A stretch of DNA of 64,000 bases from Streptococcus orisasini (GTDB lineage Bacteria; Bacillota; Bacilli; Lactobacillales; Streptococcaceae). Numbering within the stretch: the stretch's first letter is position 1; the number at the start of each line of letters is the position of its first letter. The translations under genes were made by a program, and so were the position numbers. The notes under the pieces are model-generated. The model searched no databases. It was not told the DNA's origin and saw nothing but the letters and a program-made list of their open reading frames with translations. Shown here one piece after another: positions 25,921 to 34,881 of this stretch. The DNA lies in contig NZ_BCLE01000017.1 in NCBI RefSeq assembly GCF_001431045.1, positions 1-64,000 on the forward strand. Reading direction: 5' to 3'.

Positions 25921-27015
25921 ATGACAGAAGATTATCATTTAGAGACGATTTTAGCCCATGCAGGCATTAATACAGATAAAACAACAGGAGCCTTGATTGC
26001 TCCTCTTCATTTTTCAACGACTTACCAGCATCCTGAATTTGGCCAATCTACTGGATTTGATTACACACGGACTAAAAATCCTACCCGTGCGATTTTAGAA
26101 GAAACGCTGGCCAAGATTGAAAAGGCTGACCATGCTCTTGTGACAGCATCTGGTATGGCAGCTTTGGTGCTGCTTTTTAATGGTTTTCCTATCGGCAGCA
26201 GAATTGTTGCTGCACGTGATTTGTATGGTGGTTCCTTCCGCTGGTTTAATGAGCAGGAAGCAAATGGCCGATTTTCTTTTACCTACACCAATACAGAAGA
26301 TGAGATGCTTGCTGCCATTTCAGATGAAACGGACTATGTTTATATCGAAACACCAACCAATCCGCTGATGATTGAATTTGACATCAAAAAGATTGCTCAG
26401 ACAGCGCATAATCATGGGGCTAAGGTTATTGTTGATAATACTTTCTACAGTCCTGTCTATCAAAATCCTATTACTTTAGGTGCCGATGTTGTCCTGCATT
26501 CAGCAACGAAGTATCTGTCGGGGCACAATGATGTTTTGGCTGGTGTTTTAATGACCAGTGATCAAGATATCTATGATAAGTTATTTTATGATCAAAATAC
26601 CACAGGTCCGACGCTATCGCCTTTTGATGCCTATTTATTGATGCGCGGTCTCAAAACACTAAAACTGCGTATGGAAAAATCAACACAAAATGCCAAAGAA
26701 GTCGTTGCTTATTTAGAAAAATCGCCTGCTGTTAAAGAGGTGCTCTATACTGGTAAAGGCGGCATGATTTCTTTTAAGGTACTTGACGAAAATAAGATTC
26801 CCCAAATTCTTAATGGTTTGCAAGTTTTCACTTTTGCCGAAAGTTTGGGAGGCGTTGAAAGTCTGATCACTTATCCTGCGACTCAAACACATTTGGATAT
26901 ACCAGCAGAAGTCCGTCATTCTTATGGTCTGACAGATGACTTGCTGCGGTTGTCAATTGGAATTGAGGACGCAGAAGACTTAATCAATGATTTAAAAACA
27001 GTTTTGGAAGCCTAG
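25921..27015 (+). CDS. metB: Cys/Met-metabolism PLP enzyme (cystathionine gamma-synthase/lyase type)
   Basis: A 364-residue fold-type I PLP enzyme. The lysine carrying PLP is in SATKYLSGHNDVLAG near residue 197; GMAALVLLF and DNTFYSPVYQNPITLGAD are also family motifs. Enzymes of this group make or cleave cystathionine, or use O-acyl-homoserine with sulfide; sequence alone does not separate these. It forms an operon with the PatB-like gene 15 bases downstream. Together they could carry cysteine to homocysteine for methionine synthesis. The ribosome binding site is gaaaggcag. Confidence 0.88.
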   Translation: MTEDYHLETILAHAGINTDKTTGALIAPLHFSTTYQHPEFGQSTGFDYTRTKNPTRAILEETLAKIEKADHALVTASGMAALVLLFNGFPIGSRIVAARDLYGGSFRWFNEQEANGRFSFTYTNTEDEMLAAISDETDYVYIETPTNPLMIEFDIKKIAQTAHNHGAKVIVDNTFYSPVYQNPITLGADVVLHSATKYLSGHNDVLAGVLMTSDQDIYDKLFYDQNTTGPTLSPFDAYLLMRGLKTLKLRMEKSTQNAKEVVAYLEKSPAVKEVLYTGKGGMISFKVLDENKIPQILNGLQVFTFAESLGGVESLITYPATQTHLDIPAEVRHSYGLTDDLLRLSIGIEDAEDLINDLKTVLEA

Positions 27016-27030
27016 GAAAAGGAGACGAAA

Positions 27031-28191
27031 ATGAGTCAATTTGATTTTACAACATTGCCGGATCGTCTTAAAACGCATTCGGTAAAATGGAAGGAAGTCC
27101 AAAAGGACAAAGAGCTGCTGCCGTTATGGGTGGCAGATATGGATTTCTTAGCTTTTCCAGAAATGCAGGCTGCTATTCAGCGCTATAGTGATTTTGGAGT
27201 TTACGGCTATTCTTATGCTTGGGATGGTGTACTTGAAGCTATTCAAGATTGGGAAAAAAATGAGCATGACTACCAAGTAGATAAGGAAACCATTGTCCTT
27301 ATCGAAGGAGTCGTCCCTGCTATATCAGTAGCCATTCAGACCTTCACTAAAGAAGGAGATGCGGTCTTGATTAACACTCCGGTCTATCCGCCCTTTGCTC
27401 GCTCTGTCAAACTCAATAACCGCCGATTGATTGAAAATTCTTTGGTGGAAAGAAATGGCCATTTTGAAATTGACTTTAGTCAATTAGAAAAAGACATGGT
27501 AGAAAATCAGGTCAAGCTTTATGTCTTTTGCAGTCCTCATAATCCTGGGGGGCGGGTCTGGACAACTGAGGAATTGCAAAAAGTAGGCGAGCTCTGTCAG
27601 AAGCACGGCATCATTCTAGTCTCAGATGAGATTCATCAGGATTTAGCCCTGTTTGATCATAAACATCACAGTATCAATACTGTCGGTGATTTCGGCCAGT
27701 TCAGTTTGGTTCTCTCCAGTGCGACTAAAACCTTTAATGTTGCCGGAACTAAAAATAGTTTTGCGATCATTGAAAATCCAGCCTTGCGAGCTCAATTCAA
27801 AAAAAGGCAATTAGCCAATAATCAACATGAAGTACCGACTATCGGCCTTATAACAACAGAAGCTGCCTTTCGTTATGGTAAACCTTGGCTGACGGAATTA
27901 AAGGGGCTTCTGGAAAAACACTGCGATTTCCTAGTAAACTATCTAGAGCAGCATACTAAGATTAAGGTCATGAAACCAGAAGGAACCTACCTCGTATGGT
28001 TGGATTTCTCAGCCTATAATTTGTCAGACGAGGAGCTTCATAAAAAAATCAAAGAAGAAGCCAAGTTGATTCTCAATGTCGGCTCGACCTTCGGTAAAGA
28101 AGGCCTAGGCCATGCCCGCCTCAATCTCGCCACTCCTACACCAATCCTACAGGAAGCCTGTGAACGATTAGCTAAGGTTTTTGCAAAATAA
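27031..28191 (+). CDS. PatB/MalY-type cystathionine beta-lyase
   Basis: A 386-residue aminotransferase-class I/II PLP enzyme of the MalY/PatB branch. The start (FDFTTLPDRLKTHSVKWKEV) and LPLWVADMDF are diagnostic of this group. The PLP lysine is in SSATKTFNVAG near residue 234. Members release pyruvate, ammonia and homocysteine from cystathionine, and often have cysteine desulfhydrase activity that produces H2S. It is preceded by aaaaggaga and linked with the metB-like gene, an expected pathway pair. Confidence 0.88.
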   Translation: MSQFDFTTLPDRLKTHSVKWKEVQKDKELLPLWVADMDFLAFPEMQAAIQRYSDFGVYGYSYAWDGVLEAIQDWEKNEHDYQVDKETIVLIEGVVPAISVAIQTFTKEGDAVLINTPVYPPFARSVKLNNRRLIENSLVERNGHFEIDFSQLEKDMVENQVKLYVFCSPHNPGGRVWTTEELQKVGELCQKHGIILVSDEIHQDLALFDHKHHSINTVGDFGQFSLVLSSATKTFNVAGTKNSFAIIENPALRAQFKKRQLANNQHEVPTIGLITTEAAFRYGKPWLTELKGLLEKHCDFLVNYLEQHTKIKVMKPEGTYLVWLDFSAYNLSDEELHKKIKEEAKLILNVGSTFGKEGLGHARLNLATPTPILQEACERLAKVFAK

Positions 28192-28374
28192 GGACTGTTA
28201 AGTAGATTAAAAGTACTGACTCCCTCTTTTCAGCAGATGTAGAAAGAAGTCCACTTTAATAACTTCGACAGCATTTTCTTTTGGAATATGAATATTACTT
28301 GTTCTAAGTATAAGGTGTATTATTGAATTTGTTAAAAATATCAGCACAAATTTTAGAAAAGGTGATGTTGGTCC

Positions 28375-28515
28375 ATGCACGTAATTCGGTTTATTTTGGT
28401 TTTGCTTGTTCTTTGTGTACTGGCACTTATTTCTTACCGCAGTAAAAAGATTATCATTTCATTTATATGTGTCTTCGCTTTGCTTGCCTTATTTGCTTAT
28501 TATCTCTTGCATTAG
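28375..28515 (+). CDS. Small membrane protein (46 residues), unknown
   Basis: An unreported-size ORF of 46 codons from ATG 28375 to TAG 28513-28515. It encodes two hydrophobic helices (about residues 4-20 and 25-44) split by a basic turn (SYRSKK). aaaggtgat lies about eleven bases upstream. It has its own gap between the PatB-like gene and upp and ends before the terminator at 28574. I recognise no family. The clean two-helix pattern makes it likelier real than chance. Confidence 0.55.
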   Translation: MHVIRFILVLLVLCVLALISYRSKKIIISFICVFALLALFAYYLLH

Positions 28516-28573
28516 TAAAAGCAAAGGTATTTTCAAACTTTAAGTTCTTATCCATGGAGGCAATCTCAAAAAA

Positions 28574-28607
28574 GCCCGCTGACTTTTTACGAAAGTCAGC
28601 GGGTTTT
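28574..28607 (+). terminator. Intrinsic terminator before upp
   Basis: cccgctgacttt pairs with aaagtcagcggg (12 bp), followed by tttta. The upp promoter starts immediately after. Confidence 0.92.
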
Positions 28608-28608
28608 A

Positions 28609-28617
28609 TGTTATAAT
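28609..28617 (+). promoter_or_regulatory. Extended -10 promoter of upp
   Basis: TG-T-TATAAT, 31 bases before the upp ATG. Confidence 0.75.
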
Positions 28618-28647
28618 AAAGGGGAATAAATAGAAGGCGGTTTTCCT

Positions 28648-29277
28648 ATGGGTAAATTTCAAGTTATTTCGCATCCACTGATTCAGCATAAACTCTCTAT
28701 TTTACGTCGTGAAGATACGTCAACCAAGCATTTTCGTGAATTGGTAAATGAGATTGCCATGCTTATGGGCTACGAAGTTTCTCGCGAATTACCACTGGAA
28801 GAAGTGGAAATTGAAACACCGATTACAAAGACAGTTCAAAAGCAGCTGACAGGTAAAAAGCTAGCTATTGTTCCGATTTTGCGGGCTGGCATTGGCATGG
28901 TTGATGGTCTTTTGAGCTTGGTTCCAGCAGCCAAGGTTGGTCATATTGGTATGTATCGTGATGAAGAGACTTTAGAACCAGTGGAATATTTGGTCAAGCT
29001 TCCAGAAGATATTGATCAGCGTCAGATTTTTGTCGTAGATCCTATGCTTGCGACCGGCGGTTCGGCAGTGTTGGCTATTGATTCTCTGAAAAAACGCGGG
29101 GCAGCCAACATCAAGTTCGTTTCCCTTGTCTCAGCTCCTGAAGGTGTTAAGAGACTGCAGGAAGCACATCCGGATATTGACATCTATACAGCTGCTCTAG
29201 ATGAAAAATTAAATGAAAAGGGCTATATTGTTCCTGGCCTTGGTGATGCAGGAGATCGTCTCTTTGGAACGAAGTAA
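28648..29277 (+). CDS. upp: Uracil phosphoribosyltransferase
   Basis: A 209-residue pyrimidine-salvage enzyme that converts uracil and PRPP to UMP. The start ([19 protein letters not shown]), the [16 protein letters not shown] region and the PRPP loop ([12 protein letters not shown]) are all characteristic, as is the C-terminal [18 protein letters not shown] ending. The length matches the family. The gene is monocistronic, between an extended -10 promoter and its own terminator. A ribosome binding site (agaaggcgg) precedes the ATG. Confidence 0.97.
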   Translation: MGKFQVISHPLIQHKLSILRREDTSTKHFRELVNEIAMLMGYEVSRELPLEEVEIETPITKTVQKQLTGKKLAIVPILRAGIGMVDGLLSLVPAAKVGHIGMYRDEETLEPVEYLVKLPEDIDQRQIFVVDPMLATGGSAVLAIDSLKKRGAANIKFVSLVSAPEGVKRLQEAHPDIDIYTAALDEKLNEKGYIVPGLGDAGDRLFGTK

Positions 29278-29293
29278 CAATTATTGACAAACT

Positions 29294-29328
29294 AAAACAG
29301 TAAGGAAAATCACTACCTTGCTGTTTTT
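29294..29328 (+). terminator. Intrinsic terminator after upp
   Basis: aaaacagtaagg pairs with ccttgctgtttt through one wobble pair, ending in T-run. Confidence 0.85.
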
Positions 29329-29398
29329 GCATTAATTTATGCAATGGGGTTGTTAGAAGTATTGAAGGCAGAAAAATTTTTGAAAAACAAAGTAAATA

Positions 29399-29415
29399 TT
29401 TGACCTTTTTTGACC
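29399..29415 (-). promoter_or_regulatory. CtsR operator at clpP
   Basis: On the minus strand, GGTCAAA-aaa-GGTCAAA is a perfect CtsR direct heptad repeat. It covers the -35 of the clpP promoter. Confidence 0.92.
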
Positions 29416-29428
29416 AATGAGATATAAT
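29400..29428 (+). promoter_or_regulatory. clpP promoter
   Basis: -35 TTGACC (29400-29405), a 17-bp spacer and -10 TATAAT (29423-29428). Confidence 0.88.
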
Positions 29429-29463
29429 AACTCCAAGATTGAATTAAAAGGAGAAATACACTT

Positions 29464-30054
29464 ATGATTCCTGTAGTTATTGAACAAACAAGCCGTGGTG
29501 AACGCTCTTATGACATTTATTCACGTCTTTTAAAAGATCGTATTATTATGCTGACTGGTCCGGTAGAAGACAATATGGCTAATTCCATCATCGCTCAGCT
29601 ACTCTTCCTAGATGCGCAAGACAATACAAAAGATATCTATCTTTACATTAATACACCAGGTGGTTCTGTTTCAGCAGGTCTTGCTATTGTTGATACCATG
29701 AATTTCATCAAATCAGATGTCCAAACGATTGTTATGGGAATAGCAGCATCAATGGGAACCATCATTGCGTCCAGCGGCACCAAGGGTAAACGGTTTATGC
29801 TGCCAAATGCTGAATATCTGATTCACCAGCCAATGGGCGGAACCGGCGGTGGTACACAGCAGACAGATATGGCTATTGCGGCTGAGCAGCTCCTTAAAAC
29901 ACGTAAGAAATTGGAAAAAATCCTGTCAGATAATTCCGGTAAAACAGTTAAACAAATTCACAAAGATGCTGAACGTGACTACTGGATGGATGCTAAAGAA
30001 ACCCTTAAATATGGGTTCATTGATGAAATCATGGAAAACAATGAATTAAAATAA
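29464..30054 (+). CDS. clpP: ATP-dependent Clp protease proteolytic subunit
   Basis: A 196-residue serine peptidase that forms the two-ring ClpP chamber and works with ClpC, ClpE and ClpX. Catalytic Ser96 is in [12 protein letters not shown] and His121 in [10 protein letters not shown]; the acid follows near residue 172 in the [10 protein letters not shown] segment. The N-terminal [20 protein letters not shown] is the standard form. The ribosome binding site is aaaaggaga. CtsR control over the promoter implies induction by heat and misfolded proteins. Confidence 0.97.
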   Translation: MIPVVIEQTSRGERSYDIYSRLLKDRIIMLTGPVEDNMANSIIAQLLFLDAQDNTKDIYLYINTPGGSVSAGLAIVDTMNFIKSDVQTIVMGIAASMGTIIASSGTKGKRFMLPNAEYLIHQPMGGTGGGTQQTDMAIAAEQLLKTRKKLEKILSDNSGKTVKQIHKDAERDYWMDAKETLKYGFIDEIMENNELK

Positions 30055-30126
30055 CTTAGGCTTAATTATTCTGATATCTAAGTCAATTGTGCAAAACCAA
30101 GTTAAGCACTTCAATTATAAGAAAGC

Positions 30127-30163
30127 AAAGGAGAATCAAAGATGTTTATGGTTCTCCTTTTTT
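30127..30163 (+). terminator. Intrinsic terminator after clpP
   Basis: aaaggagaa pairs with ttctccttt, followed by further T. The loop is long (about 16 bases). Confidence 0.75.
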
Positions 30164-30223
30164 GTGAGAAACCGAGCGGGAGTGAGTAAATTTTTCAAGA
30201 AAAAAGACGGGACCAGCATTTTT

Positions 30224-30232
30224 TGCTATAAT
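30224..30232 (+). promoter_or_regulatory. Extended -10 promoter for a probable leaderless ylbF-like mRNA
   Basis: TG-C-TATAAT ends six bases before ATG 30239, so the expected start point coincides with the start codon. Confidence 0.65.
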
Positions 30233-30238
30233 GACATT

Positions 30239-30679
30239 ATGTTAAAAATTGATGATCAGCTCTTGGCTATAGATGATGCTCTGGATACTCTTGCAGCTGC
30301 TTTTTTAGAGCTTGAAAGGGTTAAAGTCTATAAAGCAGCTAAAGAAATTTTTTTGGCAGATGAAGAGCTGCAGCAGAAAATCAGCGATTTTCAGCTTTTA
30401 AAAGAAGACTATGACAGGCAAAAAGCTTTTGGGAAATACCGTCCGGAAGTGGCTCAGTTAAGAAAAAAGGTCGTGTCCCAAAAGCGTCAGCTGGATTTAA
30501 ATGACAAGGTTGTTGCTTTGAGAAGAGCCGAGGTGGATTTACAGGCTATTTTGGCTGAGATTTCCCAAAAAATAGCAGCAGCAGTTTCACCAGATATTTT
30601 TGTAGATACAGGACTGCCCTTGGCTCCTCATAAACCTCCTCATAAAAAGGGCCGCGGTAATAATATTAAAGAAGGATGA
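30239..30679 (+). CDS. YlbF/YmcA-family (DUF964) protein
   Basis: A 146-residue, mostly helical protein of the YlbF/YmcA family (central helices around [20 protein letters not shown]). In Bacillus, YlbF, YmcA and YaaT (RicT) form the Y-complex that assists RNase Y in mRNA processing; a ricT gene is also in this window (37976). The C-terminal tail is proline-, histidine- and lysine-rich ([12 protein letters not shown]). ATG 30239 has no ribosome binding site and sits at the predicted transcription start. A longer frame from 30089 would read through the promoter. Confidence 0.8.
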   Translation: MLKIDDQLLAIDDALDTLAAAFLELERVKVYKAAKEIFLADEELQQKISDFQLLKEDYDRQKAFGKYRPEVAQLRKKVVSQKRQLDLNDKVVALRRAEVDLQAILAEISQKIAAAVSPDIFVDTGLPLAPHKPPHKKGRGNNIKEG

Positions 30680-30683
30680 GAAA

Positions 30684-30932
30684 ATGTTTGAAAAGACTAA
30701 ACGCTTAGGCATTATTGTTTATCTTTATTACAATCGTGATGCCAGAAAGATAAGCAAATACGGTAAAGTGCTCTATCACTCGCATCGGATGCGTTATTTG
30801 CTTATTTATGTAGAGCAAGCAGATGCTGATGCCATCATAGAAGAGCTTCAAGCCCTTAAGTTTGTAAAAAAAGTTGTCCCTTCCTATCTGGATGATATTG
30901 ATCAGGATTTTGTGGGCAGCTTGCTGCGATAG
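30684..30932 (+). CDS. ylbG: YlbG-family (DUF2129) protein
   Basis: An 82-residue cytoplasmic protein of the YlbG/UPF0298 family. [19 protein letters not shown] and [12 protein letters not shown] are typical stretches. It follows the YlbF-like gene by four bases, the same pairing as ylbF-ylbG in Bacillus, and is likely translationally coupled (gaaggatgagaaa). Function is not established. No terminator is evident before the livK promoter. Confidence 0.88.
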   Translation: MFEKTKRLGIIVYLYYNRDARKISKYGKVLYHSHRMRYLLIYVEQADADAIIEELQALKFVKKVVPSYLDDIDQDFVGSLLR

Positions 30933-30963
30933 ACAGGCTTCTTTAAAAAATAAGAAAATGTGC

Positions 30964-30992
30964 TTGACAATTTTCAGATAATTCAGTATTCT
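30964..30992 (+). promoter_or_regulatory. livK promoter with overlapping CodY box
   Basis: -35 TTGACA (30964-30969), a 17-bp spacer and -10 TATTCT (30987-30992). The sequence at 30969-30983 (AATTTTCAGATAATT) matches the 15-bp CodY consensus AATTTTCWGAAAATT at 14 positions. A second possible -10 (TATAAT) is at 31003. Confidence 0.75.
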
Positions 30993-31032
30993 TATTGATG
31001 ACTATAATTAAGCTAAATTTAAGGAGAAAACA

Positions 31033-32205
31033 ATGAAGAAAAAAATGGCATTAGCCGCTCTTTCTTTTGTCAGTGCAGCTGTTCTTGCAGCTTGTGGTTC
31101 TGCACCAGGCAGCTCATCAAATGCTTCCGGCAATAAAATCGGAGATACAATAAAAATTGGCTACAACCTTGAACTATCAGGTGATGTAGCAGCTTACGGA
31201 CAGGCTGAAAAACAAGGTGCTGACCTTGCTGTTGAAGAAATCAACAAAGCAGGCGGTATTGATGGTAAAAAACTTAAGGTTGTCTCCAAAGATAATAAAT
31301 CTGATAATGGTGAGGCTGCAACGATTTCCACAAATCTTGCTACTCAAAGTAAAGTTAACGCTATCTTGGGTCCAGCAACATCTGGTGCGACAGCAGCAGC
31401 TAGCCCAAATGCTAATGATGCAGCAGTACCGCTGGTAACACCATCAGGAACACAGGATAATTTGACTTATTCAAAAGGCAAGGTTCAAGATTTCATTTTC
31501 CGTACAACTTTCCAAGACAGTTTCCAAGGAAAGATTATTTCTAAATATGCTACGGATACTTTGAAGGCTAAAAAAGTAGCTCTTTACTATGATAAATCAA
31601 GTGACTACGCTCAAGGTATTGCTGATTCATTCAAGAAAGCCTATAAAGGAAAGATTGTTATTGAAGATACTTTCCAAGCGAAAGACCAAGATTTCCAAGC
31701 AGCTCTTACAAAATTCAAAGGTAAAGATTTTGATGCTATTGTCATCCCAGGATACTACACTGAAACAGGCTTGATTACTAAGCAAGCTCGTGATTTGGGA
31801 TTAAATCAAACAATTTTGGGACCTGACGGATTCAATGACGCTAAGTATGTTGAAGGTGCTGGTGCAGCTAATACAAACAATGTTTACTATGTATCTGGTT
31901 ACTCAACAAAAGTTGATTTGACAAGCAAGGCTGAAAAATTCTTGAAAGCCTATAAAGCAAAATACGGAGAAGAACCTAACATGTTTGCTGCTCTTGCTTA
32001 TGACTCAGTTTACATGATTGCTGATTCTGCTAAGGATGCAAAAACTTCAAAAGATATTGCTTCGAACCTTGCTAAAATGAAAGACTTTAAAGGTGTAACA
32101 GGTAAGATGACGATTGATAAGAAACACAATCCTGTTAAATCTGCTGTTATGGTTGGTCTTAAAGATGGTAAGGAATCTACAGCAACGGCTGTTGAAGCCA
32201 AATAA
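31033..32205 (+). CDS. livK: Branched-chain amino-acid ABC transporter binding lipoprotein
   Basis: A 390-residue lipoprotein. The signal peptide ends in the lipobox LAAC at about residues 18-21, followed by a Ser/Gly-rich linker. The mature protein is a Leu/Ile/Val-binding fold (IKIGYNLELSGDVAAYGQ, INKAGGIDGKKL, GPATSGATAA). It collects branched-chain amino acids at the cell surface for the LivHMGF complex downstream. A CodY box on its promoter predicts repression when branched-chain amino acids and GTP are plentiful. The ribosome binding site is aaggaga. Confidence 0.95.
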   Translation: MKKKMALAALSFVSAAVLAACGSAPGSSSNASGNKIGDTIKIGYNLELSGDVAAYGQAEKQGADLAVEEINKAGGIDGKKLKVVSKDNKSDNGEAATISTNLATQSKVNAILGPATSGATAAASPNANDAAVPLVTPSGTQDNLTYSKGKVQDFIFRTTFQDSFQGKIISKYATDTLKAKKVALYYDKSSDYAQGIADSFKKAYKGKIVIEDTFQAKDQDFQAALTKFKGKDFDAIVIPGYYTETGLITKQARDLGLNQTILGPDGFNDAKYVEGAGAANTNNVYYVSGYSTKVDLTSKAEKFLKAYKAKYGEEPNMFAALAYDSVYMIADSAKDAKTSKDIASNLAKMKDFKGVTGKMTIDKKHNPVKSAVMVGLKDGKESTATAVEAK

Positions 32206-32230
32206 GGCTGGCTTAAGCCTAAAAATTAAA

Positions 32231-32254
32231 ATCTGGGGAGCCATCTTCCCAGAT
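32231..32254 (+). terminator. Weak hairpin between livK and livH
   Basis: atctggg pairs with cccagat, followed by the loose attatttattt. A partial terminator would give more LivK than permease, a common arrangement. Confidence 0.5.
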
Positions 32255-32287
32255 ATTATTTATTTATAGAAAGTTTGGTAAAATTAT

Positions 32288-33157
32288 ATGCTCCAACAAC
32301 TTATAAATGGTCTTATTCTTGGGAGTGTTTATGCACTGTTAGCCCTAGGTTATACCATGGTTTATGGAATTATCAAGTTGATTAACTTTGCTCATGGGGA
32401 TATTTACATGATGGGAGCCTTTATCGGTTATTTCCTTATCACTCAATATCATCTCAATTTCTTTGTGGCTCTTGTATTAACGATGGTTTTGACAGCTGTT
32501 CTGGGGGTTGTTATTGAATTTCTTGCTTACAGACCTTTGAGAAATTCAACGCGTATTGCCGCTTTGATTACAGCAATAGGTGTCTCTTTCTTCCTTGAAT
32601 ACGGTATGGTCCGTCTGGTCGGTGCCAACAAGCATGCTTTTCCGCAGACACTTGCAACAGTCAAGTATAATTTTGGGCCAATCAGTGTTACCAATGTACA
32701 GCTGATTATTCTGGGAGTTTCTATTTTCTTGATGTTGGCTCTGCAGTTTATCGTTCAAAAGACTAAGATGGGGAAAGCCATGCGGGCAGTATCTGTGGAT
32801 AGCGATGCCGCACAATTGATGGGGATTAATGTAAATAGCACCATCAGTTTTACATTTGCTCTTGGCTCTGCACTTGCAGGTGCGGGCGGTGTTTTGATTG
32901 GGCTTTATTATAATTCTGTAGATCCTTTGATGGGTATGGTTCCTGGTATTAAAGCCTTTGTTGCTGCCGTTTTGGGCGGTATTGGCATTATTCCAGGGGC
33001 TGCTGTCGGCGGCTTTATGATCGGTCTTTTAGAAACATTCTCTGTATCTATTGGCTTGGCTAGTTATAGGGATGCCGTCGTTTACGCTGTTCTTATCATT
33101 ATTCTTTTAGTAAGACCAGCTGGTATTTTAGGAAAAAATGTGAAAGAGAAGGTGTAA
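32288..33157 (+). CDS. livH: Branched-chain amino-acid ABC permease LivH
   Basis: A 289-residue membrane permease with about eight helices. GLILGSVYALLALGYTMVYG at the N-terminus and NFAHGDIYMMGAF are the family hallmarks, and RAVSVDSDAAQLMGI is the cytoplasmic loop that contacts the ATPase. It pairs with LivM (3 bases downstream) as the transport channel for leucine, isoleucine and valine. Its start codon lies about 80 bases after livK, beyond the weak hairpin. Confidence 0.95.
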   Translation: MLQQLINGLILGSVYALLALGYTMVYGIIKLINFAHGDIYMMGAFIGYFLITQYHLNFFVALVLTMVLTAVLGVVIEFLAYRPLRNSTRIAALITAIGVSFFLEYGMVRLVGANKHAFPQTLATVKYNFGPISVTNVQLIILGVSIFLMLALQFIVQKTKMGKAMRAVSVDSDAAQLMGINVNSTISFTFALGSALAGAGGVLIGLYYNSVDPLMGMVPGIKAFVAAVLGGIGIIPGAAVGGFMIGLLETFSVSIGLASYRDAVVYAVLIIILLVRPAGILGKNVKEKV

Positions 33158-33160
33158 GCA

Positions 33161-34117
33161 ATGAAAAAAAATCTAAAAGCAAATTTAAGCTGGCTTGCGC
33201 TGGTTCTTGTCATCTTTTTCCTTTTGTTCGGCCTTATTAGTGCTGGTATTATTGATGTTTATTATACCCAAATCCTGATGGGAATTGGAATCAGTATTAT
33301 TATGGCCTTGGGAACCAATCTGGTTCTCGGTTTCTCCGGTCAGCTTTCTTTGGGACAGGCTGGATTTATGGCTATCGGAGCCTATGCTACAGCTATTTTA
33401 ACGACTCAAATGCCAACCTACGCTGGTTTTTACCTGTCCATTTTCGTTGGTATGGTAGTGACGGCTATTGTGGCCTTGGTTGTTGGGATTCCAACGCTGC
33501 GCTTAAAAGGGGACTATTTAGCGATTGCAACCCTTGGTGTGGCCGAAATTATCCGCAAATTGATTGAAAACGGCGGTAATCTGACCAATGGTTCCAGAGG
33601 TATCATGGGCATCCTGAAATATACTACATGGCCGGTTGTCTTTATTTTCGTTGTTTTGATTACCATTTTGGTGCTTAATTATCTGAGAAGTCCGATTGGC
33701 CGTGAAGTCATTGCTGTCCGTGAAGATGAGATTGCAGCGGAATCTATGGGTGTCAATACGACTAAAATCAAGGTTTTGACCTTTATGTTTGCGGCTGTTA
33801 TTTCAAGTATTGCCGGTTCACTTTATGTGGGTTATATCGGGACGGTTGCGCCAAAAGACTTTACAATCATGAAGTCAATTGATTTTCTTATTGTTGCCGT
33901 TCTTGGCGGTCTGGGTTCTGTCACAGGAACTGTTGTTGCTGCGATTGTGCTCGGTGTCTTAAATATGTTCCTGCAAAATGTATCAGATGTCCGTATGATT
34001 ATTTATTCATTAGCACTTATTCTGGTAATGGTTTTCAGACCAGGTGGTCTGCTGGGAACATGGGAATTCAGTTTTTCAAAACTTTTTGCTAAAAAAGCTA
34101 AGGAGGGCGGCAAATAA
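33161..34117 (+). CDS. livM: Branched-chain amino-acid ABC permease LivM
   Basis: A 318-residue permease, the partner of LivH. NLVLGFSGQLSLGQAGFMAIG near residues 54-74, IPTLRLKGDYLAIATLG and the coupling-loop segment AVREDEIAAESMG are typical. About ten hydrophobic segments span the membrane. Its stop codon overlaps the start of livG by one base, an operon hallmark. The short lysine-rich C-terminus (AKKAKEGGK) is cytoplasmic. Confidence 0.95.
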   Translation: MKKNLKANLSWLALVLVIFFLLFGLISAGIIDVYYTQILMGIGISIIMALGTNLVLGFSGQLSLGQAGFMAIGAYATAILTTQMPTYAGFYLSIFVGMVVTAIVALVVGIPTLRLKGDYLAIATLGVAEIIRKLIENGGNLTNGSRGIMGILKYTTWPVVFIFVVLITILVLNYLRSPIGREVIAVREDEIAAESMGVNTTKIKVLTFMFAAVISSIAGSLYVGYIGTVAPKDFTIMKSIDFLIVAVLGGLGSVTGTVVAAIVLGVLNMFLQNVSDVRMIIYSLALILVMVFRPGGLLGTWEFSFSKLFAKKAKEGGK

Positions 34118-34881
34118 TGGCACTTCTTGATGTAAAAAATTTAACCAAGAATTTCGGCGGTCTGACTGCTGTTGGCGATGTTACTATGGAACTCAATGAA
34201 GGTGAGCTTGTTGGACTTATCGGTCCTAACGGTGCGGGAAAAACAACCCTCTTTAACCTTTTAACCGGCGTTTATGAACCCAGTGAAGGAAGCGTGGCCC
34301 TTGACGGAACACTTTTAAATGGCAAAGCGCCTTATAAGATTGCTTCTCTGGGTCTGTCACGTACCTTCCAAAATATCCGTCTATTTAAGGATATGACAGT
34401 AATTGAAAATGTACTGGTAGGGATGGGCAATGCTCGCAAGCCTCATCTGTTTTCAAGTTTTCTGCGTCTGCCTAAATATTATTCTAATGAAGAAGAATTG
34501 CAAAAAAGGGCAATTGAGCTGCTGAAGATTTTCAACTTGGACAAAGATGCTGATACCTTAGCTAAGAATCTCCCTTATGGGCAACAGCGTCGTTTGGAAA
34601 TTGTACGTGCTCTTGCAACAGAACCTAAGATTCTCTTTCTTGATGAACCCGCTGCAGGGATGAATCCGCAGGAGACTGCTGAATTAACTGAGCTTATCCG
34701 TCAGATTAAAGAAGAATTTAAAATTACTATCATGCTGATTGAACATGATATGAGTTTGGTTATGGATGTTACCGAACGTATCTATGTTCTGGAGTACGGG
34801 CGTTTGATTGCGCACGGAACACCGCAAGAAATTAAAAATAATAAACGTGTTATTGAAGCTTATCTAGGAGGTGAAGCCTAA
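34117..34881 (+). CDS. livG: Branched-chain amino-acid ABC ATPase LivG
   Basis: A 254-residue ABC ATPase. Walker A is GPNGAGKTT near residues 36-44, and NLPYGQQRRLEIVRAL is the LivG-type signature, where the usual LSGGQ is replaced by LPYGQ. Walker B is ILFLDEPAAGMNP, with the switch histidine in IEHDMSLV. SRTFQNIRLF is another LivG marker. It overlaps livM and livF by one base each, giving tight coupling. It energises uptake together with LivF. Confidence 0.95.
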   Translation: MALLDVKNLTKNFGGLTAVGDVTMELNEGELVGLIGPNGAGKTTLFNLLTGVYEPSEGSVALDGTLLNGKAPYKIASLGLSRTFQNIRLFKDMTVIENVLVGMGNARKPHLFSSFLRLPKYYSNEEELQKRAIELLKIFNLDKDADTLAKNLPYGQQRRLEIVRALATEPKILFLDEPAAGMNPQETAELTELIRQIKEEFKITIMLIEHDMSLVMDVTERIYVLEYGRLIAHGTPQEIKNNKRVIEAYLGGEA

